This document shows, in pieces, positions 57,931-64,000 of a stretch of DNA of 64,000 nt (its first letter is position 1; each line of letters begins with the position of its first letter). The notes beneath the pieces were generated by a model, which was not told where the DNA came from, made no database searches, and saw only the letters and a list, made by a program, of their open reading frames with translations. The translations under genes were made by a program, and so were the position numbers. Where the stretch lies: NCBI RefSeq assembly GCF_030649675.1, contig NZ_JAUTDR010000003.1:62001-126000 (forward strand), read 5' to 3'. This DNA is from Haliea sp. E1-2-M8 (GTDB lineage: Bacteria; Pseudomonadota; Gammaproteobacteria; Pseudomonadales; Halieaceae).

Positions 57931-60009
57931 CTAACCTTCGCCCCAGGAGTACCGCAGTTCAACGAACGCACTGCGCGGTCGCCCCACAAAGTACCGGTAC
58001 TCACCAAAGCCGATATCGGCCCGCTCCGCGTAGTCCTCGTCCAGCAGGTTGGTGATGCGGACCGTGGCGGCCAGGCGCGGGGTCAGGGGGCTGCTGATGC
58101 GCAGGTTGAGGAGGGAGTGGCCCTCGTACTCGAAGCGGTTTTCCGGCTCCAGGTAGTACTCATCCATGTACACCCACTCCAGCTCGGCCACCGGTGCCGT
58201 ACCGTGGCGGGAGGCGAACTCCCAGCCAAACCGGGCACTGCCGAACAGGCGCGGTGCGGTGTCGATGTCGTTACCATCGATGGACTCGTTGACACCTCGG
58301 GGAAGGGCGTTGTTGGCGTAGCGATGGCGCGCGGCGGTGACATCCAGGCGCGTATACCAGGGCCCCGGTGAGCGGTAGTCGAGGCTCACTTCCAGGCCGT
58401 AGTGCTCGGTCTTGGCGCCGCTGACGTTGCGCCGGTCGGCGTCCTGGAAGATCACTTCGTCCTTGTTCATGTGGTAGACCGACAGGTCGTAGCTCAGGCC
58501 GGCACCGGTATCGCCGCGCAGGCCCAGTTCGATATTGTCGATCACCTCCGAGTCCAGCTCGGCCACGGATTGGCCGGACTGCAGGCGGTACAGCTCGCTG
58601 GTATCCGGCGCCCGGAAGCCGTTGGCCAGGCGCAGGTAGGCGTAGTGGTCGGGGCGCAACTGCAGGCTGGCGCCGGCATTGACCGACCAGTCGGTGAAAC
58701 TGTCGCTGCGGTCGGCAACCCGGAAGAAGCGGCAGGCACTGGCGGTGGGGGCGCAGGCCGGGCCGTCCGCCGCCAGGTTGTCGTAGTCATAGTGGGTATA
58801 TTCCAACCGCACCCCGCCGTCCAGGGTCCAGCGCTCGCTCAGGTCGTAGCGCAGCTGGGTGTAGGCCGCAGCCATGCTGGCCTTGACCTCGTAGTCATAG
58901 TGAATGCCAGCGGGCTGGTTCGGGCTGAAGTCATTTTCCTGGTCTTCCCGGAGCCAGCCATCGGTGTACTCGAGGTCGGTGCCGGCTACCCAGCTCAGGC
59001 GGTCAGCCTCGCCGTGCAGGGTAGTGCGCAGCCCGAGGGATTCGTGGCCATTGGTTTCCACCGACTGCCAGGGCAGGAAATGCTGCAGGAATACCATGCG
59101 GTTGCGCCGCAGGTAGGGGGTGATGCTCAGGCGCTGGCCATTGGACAATTCGCGGCTGGCCTCGCTGTACATGCGCAGGGACCAGGCGTCGCGATAGGCT
59201 TCGGGGTTGGGGTTGCTGCGCCGCAGGGCGTCGTCTGCGTAGGCCTCGAAACCCTGGACAAAGCCCGCGGTTTCCTGGTTCAGGTTGGCGGCGTCGACCA
59301 CACTCTGGAACGCCCAGACGTCGCCGTCGTAGTCGTGGCGCAGGGTGAGTTTCTGCTGGTCGAAACCGGATTCGTCCTGGTAACCGCCGTCCGTGGTGCC
59401 GTTCAGCCGCAGGCTGATGCCATGGCGGCCCTCGACGTGGTCCAGGCGGTATTTGCCGCGGTAGTAGTCGTCGGGTCCGGCCTCAATGGCGAACTGCTGG
59501 CCGGCGCCCTGTTTCGGCTCGGCACTGAGGACGTTGATGACCCCGTGCATGGCGTTGGAGCCGTAGGTGGCGCCCGCGGGGCCCTTGATAACCTCGATCC
59601 GGCCGGCCTGTGCAATGTTGGCATCGAACAGCTGGTTGACGTTGCAGAACCCGGGAGCCCGCAGGCTGATGCCGTCGGCGGCCATGAAGAATGAACCGCA
59701 GCCACCGGCGCCGGTAAGGACCGGGGAGCGCAGGGCGGTCAGGCTTTCCTGGCCGTTGCCGCGGCTGATCCAGGAGCCGGGAATCTGTTGCATGATTTCA
59801 TTGGGGTGGGTGTGGCCGATGAGGGCGAGGTCGTCCTCATCAACCGTGGACCAGGCCAGCGGCAGGCGCCTGGCGTCCTCGCTGATCCGTTTGGCACTGA
59901 CCAGAATCTGCTCCAGGCGCTGCTCGGCCGCGGTTGCTGTCGCGGTGGCGGTGACAGCAATGGCGATAGCGAGCAGGCGCATGCCTGATTTAACTTGCGG
60001 CGATGACAT
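57931..60009 (-). CDS. TonB-dependent outer membrane receptor
   Basis: A 692-residue outer membrane receptor. After a signal peptide (about residues 1-33) comes a TonB-box-like EQILVSAKR, then the plug domain with IEVIKGPAGATYGSNAMHGV and a probable disulfide pair (GGCGSFF, GFCNVN), then a 22-strand-type barrel with ELYRLQSGQS and TNLLDEDYAERAD. ATG 60009 has AGGGA upstream and lies inside the end of the haemoglobin gene. The substrate (siderophore, haem, vitamin or carbohydrate) cannot be told. Confidence 0.93.
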   Translation of the reverse strand: MSSPQVKSGMRLLAIAIAVTATATATAAEQRLEQILVSAKRISEDARRLPLAWSTVDEDDLALIGHTHPNEIMQQIPGSWISRGNGQESLTALRSPVLTGAGGCGSFFMAADGISLRAPGFCNVNQLFDANIAQAGRIEVIKGPAGATYGSNAMHGVINVLSAEPKQGAGQQFAIEAGPDDYYRGKYRLDHVEGRHGISLRLNGTTDGGYQDESGFDQQKLTLRHDYDGDVWAFQSVVDAANLNQETAGFVQGFEAYADDALRRSNPNPEAYRDAWSLRMYSEASRELSNGQRLSITPYLRRNRMVFLQHFLPWQSVETNGHESLGLRTTLHGEADRLSWVAGTDLEYTDGWLREDQENDFSPNQPAGIHYDYEVKASMAAAYTQLRYDLSERWTLDGGVRLEYTHYDYDNLAADGPACAPTASACRFFRVADRSDSFTDWSVNAGASLQLRPDHYAYLRLANGFRAPDTSELYRLQSGQSVAELDSEVIDNIELGLRGDTGAGLSYDLSVYHMNKDEVIFQDADRRNVSGAKTEHYGLEVSLDYRSPGPWYTRLDVTAARHRYANNALPRGVNESIDGNDIDTAPRLFGSARFGWEFASRHGTAPVAELEWVYMDEYYLEPENRFEYEGHSLLNLRISSPLTPRLAATVRITNLLDEDYAERADIGFGEYRYFVGRPRSAFVELRYSWGEG

Positions 60010-60418
60010 TGGGGTCCCTCTTGGTGGCACTTGGCTGGTCCCGATTGCGCACCGCATCGGCGATGCGCTGGAGTGGAATGCGCAACATCTCGTGCAGTTC
60101 CTCGGGGGCGTTACTCTCGGTGAGCGCCTGTTCCATGCACCACAGCCACTGGTCCCGTTCCTCGGGGCCGATATGGTAGGCCGCGTGCGAGTCAGTGAGG
60201 CAGACGGTGCCGTATTTTTCCGCATAGCGGGGCGGCCCGCCCATCCAGCCGGTCAGGTACTCGGCCAGCTTCTCGGTGATCGGGCCCAGGTCTTCGGCGT
60301 GCATGGCGCGTAGTTCGCGCGCTTCCGGCCGGGTATCCATGATGCGGTAGAAATCCGCGCAGAGCTGGCGGATACCGTCTTCACCAAGAATTTCGAAGGG
60401 GGTGTTTGCTGTAGTCAT
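59990..60418 (-). CDS. Group II truncated haemoglobin
   Basis: A 142-residue globin of the truncated group II (TrHbO-like) type. Family features are FYRIMDTRPEARELRAMH, the proximal region EYLTGWMGGPPRYAEKYG with a Tyr/Trp set, DSHAAYHIG with the likely proximal His, and ERDQWLWCMEQAL. Group II proteins bind oxygen or nitric oxide, or handle peroxide. The gene overlaps the downstream receptor gene by 20 bases, so both probably share one transcript. Confidence 0.93.
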   Translation of the reverse strand: MTTANTPFEILGEDGIRQLCADFYRIMDTRPEARELRAMHAEDLGPITEKLAEYLTGWMGGPPRYAEKYGTVCLTDSHAAYHIGPEERDQWLWCMEQALTESNAPEELHEMLRIPLQRIADAVRNRDQPSATKRDPNVIAAS

Positions 60419-60523
60419 GGTATCGGTGGCGGCTGCTTTTGGAGGGGCGACAGTTTAACCGCCTTTGCCGGTGATTTCCTCTCTGTCGGGTTGACCCACT
60501 GAACCGGACGGGGCGGGTTGCTG

Positions 60524-61561
60524 CTAGAGGACATCGGTCATGGACACCCCAAAGCCGATGCGGTTGTTGCTCTGATCATAGTCGATCAGGCTCTCGCCAT
60601 AGCCGTTGAAGTACTGGATGTAGCCCTTGAAGCGGCGGTTGATGGGAAAGGTCCATTCCAGCTCTACCGCGCCGCGATTCTGGCTGCGCAGATTGTTGCG
60701 CAACCGCACGCCGAATTCGTGCTCTCGCCACTTCCAGATGCCGGCGATATCGCCGTAGCCCATGTAGCGCTCCATATCGGGGTTGTCGTCATCGCCGCTG
60801 CTCTCGGGAAGGCGGTACCAGGTGCGGACGTTAAGCGCCATGCGCCGCCGCTCGAAGGCCGCCATGGCCATGACCCGGTTCCAGCTGCGGGAGAGATCGC
60901 CGCCCTGGCCGTTGGATTCGTGCTTGAAGCCGGCGCCGACCACGGTGTTGGTGAAGCCCCAGAAGCGCCAGTTGTTGGTGAAGGTCAGGAACACCTCCGG
61001 CTGGTAGTTGGTTTCCCGGAAGGGCGAGGAGTCGTTGTAGAGCTGCCACCAGTTGCGCTGGGTGTAGGCAACCCAGAGGTTGCTGCCCGCGCCGAGGATA
61101 TTTTCCCAGGCGATCGTTTTCAGGCTGATCTGGAACTTCGCTTCCACCCAGTCCATGGCGTCTTTCGGCTGCAGCGCTGCCCAGTCTTCCCGGTTGAGCG
61201 TGTCATTGTAGGTTACCGGCAGCAGATAGTTGCGGTGGTGGGGGGTAATGACCCAGGCGTTGCCGGAGAGCGTTGTCTCCTCCGCCAGGCGCATGCCCAT
61301 GAGCAGCTCTTCCTCAGCGAGATCCAGGGGTTCAACGGTTTCCTCGGTAAGCGGCGAGTCCGCCAGGCCGCCCGGGGCTGTGATGCCCGGGGGCGGCGGT
61401 TCCGCAGCGCTGTCGGCAGAGGCCGCGAGGGCGTCGTAGCAGTCAAGACGCAGCGCGTTGTCGGCTATGGCCGCGCAAGTGGCGAGGGTGTCGGCCTGGG
61501 CATGAAGGGCGTTGCCCAGGGCTGACCACAGCAGGGCCGATGCAAGAAATCGTGCCTTCAT
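60524..61561 (-). CDS. pldA: Outer membrane phospholipase A1 (PldA/OMPLA)
   Basis: An outer membrane lipase of 345 residues. The catalytic His/Ser/Asn group is recognisable in GFKHESNGQGG, and WVAYTQRNWWQLYN and ELEWTFPIN are typical barrel strands. A signal peptide covers about residues 1-23. An extra N-terminal segment with two cysteines (CAAIADNALRLDCYDALAA) precedes the barrel. ATG 61561 was used instead of the longer frame to 61741. OMPLA removes phospholipids mislocated in the outer leaflet. Confidence 0.93.
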   Translation of the reverse strand: MKARFLASALLWSALGNALHAQADTLATCAAIADNALRLDCYDALAASADSAAEPPPPGITAPGGLADSPLTEETVEPLDLAEEELLMGMRLAEETTLSGNAWVITPHHRNYLLPVTYNDTLNREDWAALQPKDAMDWVEAKFQISLKTIAWENILGAGSNLWVAYTQRNWWQLYNDSSPFRETNYQPEVFLTFTNNWRFWGFTNTVVGAGFKHESNGQGGDLSRSWNRVMAMAAFERRRMALNVRTWYRLPESSGDDDNPDMERYMGYGDIAGIWKWREHEFGVRLRNNLRSQNRGAVELEWTFPINRRFKGYIQYFNGYGESLIDYDQSNNRIGFGVSMTDVL

Positions 61562-61728
61562 GACGCTGGCCGTGTCCGGGGAAAAATGAAGTCCAAGTTT
61601 AACTGAGCAGGCGCCCGGGGAACAGCGGCGCGGTCCGGCTTGCGGGTTTGGTATGGACGGTAGCGGGTGCCCTGACGGCCCGCTGTCTGCTAGAATTGCG
61701 CCTTTATTTGCGTCAACAGGAATCTGAA

Positions 61729-62832
61729 ATGAGTCTTGCAAACAAGGTTTTGGCGGTCAACAACGACCTGCCGATTCGCACCGGTGCTCCTGTCCACTCC
61801 GGCAAGGTGAGGTCCGTGTACTGGCTGGATGCCGCTGACAGCGCGCGCCTGATCAGGGAGCGCGGCTACCCTGTGGCTGCCGATGCCCCGCTGGCGATCA
61901 TGGTGATCAGCGACCGCATCTCCGCCTTCGAGTGCATCTGGCGCGGCGAGGGTGGCATGGCCGGCGTGCCCGGCAAGGGCGCCGCGCTGAACGCGATCTC
62001 CAACCACTGGTTCCGGCTGTTCCGGGAGCAGGGGCTGGCGGACAGCCACATTCTGGAGATTCCGCATCCCCTGGTGTGGATCGTCCAGAAAGCCCGCCCG
62101 GTAATGATCGAGGCCATCGCCCGTCAGTACATTACCGGCTCCATGTGGCGCTCCTATGCCCGCGGCGAGCGCGAATTCTGCGGCATCCGCATTCCCGATG
62201 GCCTGCAGAAGGACCAGAAATTGCCCGAACTACTGATTACCCCTTCCACCAAAGGGATTCTCGAGGGTATCCCCGGCGTGCCGGCCCAGGATGATGTCAA
62301 CATTACCCGCGACGACATCCTCAACCACTATGCCGCTTTCCAGTTCCGCTCGCCTGCGGATGTGGACCGCTACGAGACCCTGTTGCGGGAGGGCTTTGAA
62401 GTGATCAGCCGGGAACTGGCCCGGCTGGACCAGATCTTCGTCGACACCAAGTTTGAATTCGGCTACGTGACCAACGCCGCGGGTGAAGAGCAGCTGATCT
62501 ACATGGATGAAGTGGGAACCCCCGACTCCTCGCGTATCTGGGATGGCCCGGCCTGGCGCGAGGGGCAGGTGGTGGAGAACTCCAAGGAGAGCTTCCGCCA
62601 GCTGCTGCTGAATCACTTCCCGGACCCCGATATCCTGCTCAACAAGGACCGGATGCCCGAGCGGGTAGCCCTGGCCCGGGACAACGAGCTGCCGGCGTCG
62701 GTGCTGCTGGCGGTCTCCGCCACCTACGTCGGCATCGCGGAGAAAATTACCGGCCAGCCGCTGGCCCTGCCGGACGATCCCCGACAGGAGATCATCGACA
62801 TCCTCGGCACTGAGTTCGGCCTTATCTCCTAG
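61729..62832 (+). CDS. purC: SAICAR synthetase PurC
   Basis: Joins aspartate to CAIR in purine synthesis. The 367 residues show [10 protein letters not shown] near the start, [31 protein letters not shown] and DTKFEFGYV, typical of the longer PurC type. ATG 61729 was chosen over the longer frame. A TAGAAT hexamer at 61691-61696 is a possible -10. It diverges from pldA. Confidence 0.95.
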   Translation: MSLANKVLAVNNDLPIRTGAPVHSGKVRSVYWLDAADSARLIRERGYPVAADAPLAIMVISDRISAFECIWRGEGGMAGVPGKGAALNAISNHWFRLFREQGLADSHILEIPHPLVWIVQKARPVMIEAIARQYITGSMWRSYARGEREFCGIRIPDGLQKDQKLPELLITPSTKGILEGIPGVPAQDDVNITRDDILNHYAAFQFRSPADVDRYETLLREGFEVISRELARLDQIFVDTKFEFGYVTNAAGEEQLIYMDEVGTPDSSRIWDGPAWREGQVVENSKESFRQLLLNHFPDPDILLNKDRMPERVALARDNELPASVLLAVSATYVGIAEKITGQPLALPDDPRQEIIDILGTEFGLIS

Positions 62833-62920
62833 TGTTGCGCGGCATCCCTCGCCTGAAGTGGTGCCGCGGCCCGGCTTTGCCTATAGTGTGGTCTAAAGGT
62901 CAATCCGTGGAGGTGACGCC

Positions 62921-63604
62921 ATGTACCGCAATCTTGCTGCCAGCCTTGTTGTCATTACCAGTCTTGTCCTCGCTGCCTGCGCCGGTAGCGGTTCCTCGCG
63001 GGAATCCGCTCTTACCCACGACGGCCTGGAGCGCGTCGAGGGCCAGGAGTTTGCCGAAGTGTATCTGCGCCCGGGCGCCGACCTGGGGCATTACCAGCAC
63101 CTGTCCCTGGGCGGGTGTGAAGTTGCCTTCCGCAAGAACTGGCTGCGCGACCAGCAGCGCGACAGCAGAAACCTGACCTCCCGTGTGCGGCAGGAGGATG
63201 CGGACCGGATCCGCCAGCGCATTGCTGCAGCCTGCGACGAGCATTTCCGCGCCGCGCTGGAGCGCGCACCGGCCTATGACCTGGTCGAGGCAGCACCCAA
63301 CGGCGAAGACGTGCTGGTATTGCGCCCGTCCATTGTCAACCTGGATATCCATGCGCCCGACGTGCAGGGTGCCGTGCGAACCCGCTCCTATACCACCTCC
63401 GCCGGCGAGATGACGCTGAATCTGGAATTGGTAGACGCGCTGACCGGCCAGGTCCAGGGGCGGGTTGTGGACCGCAGGCGCGGTGTGGAGCATAGCCAGC
63501 TGCAGTGGACCAGCAGCGTGACCAACCGGGCCGAATTCAGGCGTATACTGCGGCGGTGGGCGGATTTGCTCAGGGACAGCGTCGACCGCGTACGCGGCGC
63601 CTAA
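62921..63604 (+). CDS. DUF3313-like lipoprotein
   Basis: A 227-residue lipoprotein with a lipobox LAAC after a hydrophobic stretch. The body resembles DUF3313: EVAFRKNWLRDQQRD, VLVLRPSIVNLDIHAPD, EMTLNLELVDALTGQ and a C-terminal amphipathic helix RRILRRWADLLRDSVD. GGAGGTGA lies 7 bases before ATG 62921, and a TATAGT at 62882-62887 may be its -10. The function is unknown. A 13-base gap separates it from the next gene. Confidence 0.82.
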   Translation: MYRNLAASLVVITSLVLAACAGSGSSRESALTHDGLERVEGQEFAEVYLRPGADLGHYQHLSLGGCEVAFRKNWLRDQQRDSRNLTSRVRQEDADRIRQRIAAACDEHFRAALERAPAYDLVEAAPNGEDVLVLRPSIVNLDIHAPDVQGAVRTRSYTTSAGEMTLNLELVDALTGQVQGRVVDRRRGVEHSQLQWTSSVTNRAEFRRILRRWADLLRDSVDRVRGA

Positions 63605-63617
63605 GGAGAAACTGGCA

Positions 63618-64000
63618 GTGAACATAGTCAAGATTACCCCGGACATCGCCGTGTCGGAGCAGATATTGCCCGAGGACGTGGCGGCCATAGCGGCGGCGGG
63701 ATACAAGGTGCTGATCAATAACCGGCCCGACGGCGAGGCTCCGGGGCAGCCGTCCTCTGCGGCCTTTGCCGCCGCGGCTGCGCAGCACGGCGTCAGCTAC
63801 GTCTACTATCCCGTTACCGGGCTGGACTTCCCGGGTTCGGATCTCGAGCAACTCTCGGCTGCATTTGCCGCTGCCAAAGGGCCCGCGCTGGCTTTTTGTC
63901 GCAGCGGCACCCGCTCCATCAACCTGTGGCTCGCGACCCGCTCCGCCCAGGAGTGGCCCGAAGCCCTGCAGCGGGCCCGCAGCCTCGGCTATGACCTCTC
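63618..64000 (+). CDS. TIGR01244-type sulfur transferase/phosphatase, partial
   Basis: The first 127 residues of a protein cut by the window end. It matches the TIGR01244 (DUF442) group of dual-specificity-phosphatase-like proteins: VLINNRPDGEAPGQPSS near residue 34 and the active loop FCRSGTRSINLW with Cys. Members are linked to sulfide handling and regulation. GTG 63618 has AAGGAG 10 bases upstream and follows the lipoprotein gene by 13 bases. The C-terminus is outside the window. Confidence 0.88.
   Translation, partial: MNIVKITPDIAVSEQILPEDVAAIAAAGYKVLINNRPDGEAPGQPSSAAFAAAAAQHGVSYVYYPVTGLDFPGSDLEQLSAAFAAAKGPALAFCRSGTRSINLWLATRSAQEWPEALQRARSLGYDL

Overview
The window looks like a chromosomal segment of a GC-rich, marine-type gammaproteobacterium. 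The rpoE-rseA-mucB-rseC-mucD-lepA-lepB-rnc-era-recO-acpS run and the cysM-relA-mazG run follow gammaproteobacterial (Pseudomonas-like) order. An ectoine operon, a cbb3 oxidase operon with its own FNR regulator, and a TonB receptor fit an aerobic to microaerobic marine heterotroph. A Halieaceae/OM60-like origin is my guess from gene content. I could not run a phylogeny.

Layout. 1-2061: end of an ectoine operon (probable ectB tail, ectC, ectoine-type aspartokinase). 2184-2867: ompW, preceded by a near-consensus FNR box. 2952-12010 (minus strand): Yip1-like protein, ccoN-O-Q-P, ccoG-H-I-S and a TauE/SafE-like protein, encoding a complete cbb3 oxidase with its assembly factors. An FNR box at class II spacing precedes this run, and fnr lies next to it. 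12965-17631: a LuxR-type regulator coupled to a large degenerate GGDEF/EAL protein. 17724-20515: a PQQ-dependent dehydrogenase lipoprotein and an SDR dehydrogenase. 20724-26291: a tight operon for the deazaflavin cofactor F420 (F420:NADPH oxidoreductase, cofE, cofD and one gene fusing CofC to CofG and CofH), followed 2 bases later by ung. 26982-31211: ygfZ, sdhE-ygfX-yqaA, a lipoprotein and a cytochrome P450. 31341-34677: a phosphoribosyltransferase, alpha/beta hydrolase, COG2187-like kinase and PRPP synthetase. 34765-35217: a small protein of the deazaflavin-dependent nitroreductase family, a possible F420 client. 35288-36859: nadB. 37127-47195: the sigma-E and core housekeeping run, with a sigma-E-type promoter before rpoE. 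47259-53070: cysM, relA, mazG, adk and a histone H1-like protein with a clear terminator. 53134-57701: mobA, tsaB, uppP, an M18 aminopeptidase and trpS. 57729-57890: two strong dyads in a non-coding gap. 57931-60418: a TonB receptor overlapping a truncated haemoglobin gene. 60524-64000: pldA, purC, a DUF3313-like lipoprotein and a partial TIGR01244-type phosphatase.

The most unusual content is the F420 system. F420 is best known from actinobacteria and methanogens. Here a near-complete pathway sits in a gammaproteobacterial context, with three enzymes fused in one polypeptide of 1055 residues, its own NADPH-linked reductase, and a candidate F420-using enzyme about 8.5 kb away. I saw no tRNA, rRNA, CRISPR array, insertion sequence or prophage. 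No gene-free stretch exceeds 300 bases. Gene starts were chosen from ribosome binding sites, overlaps and family lengths, and are noted where they differ from the longest reading frame.
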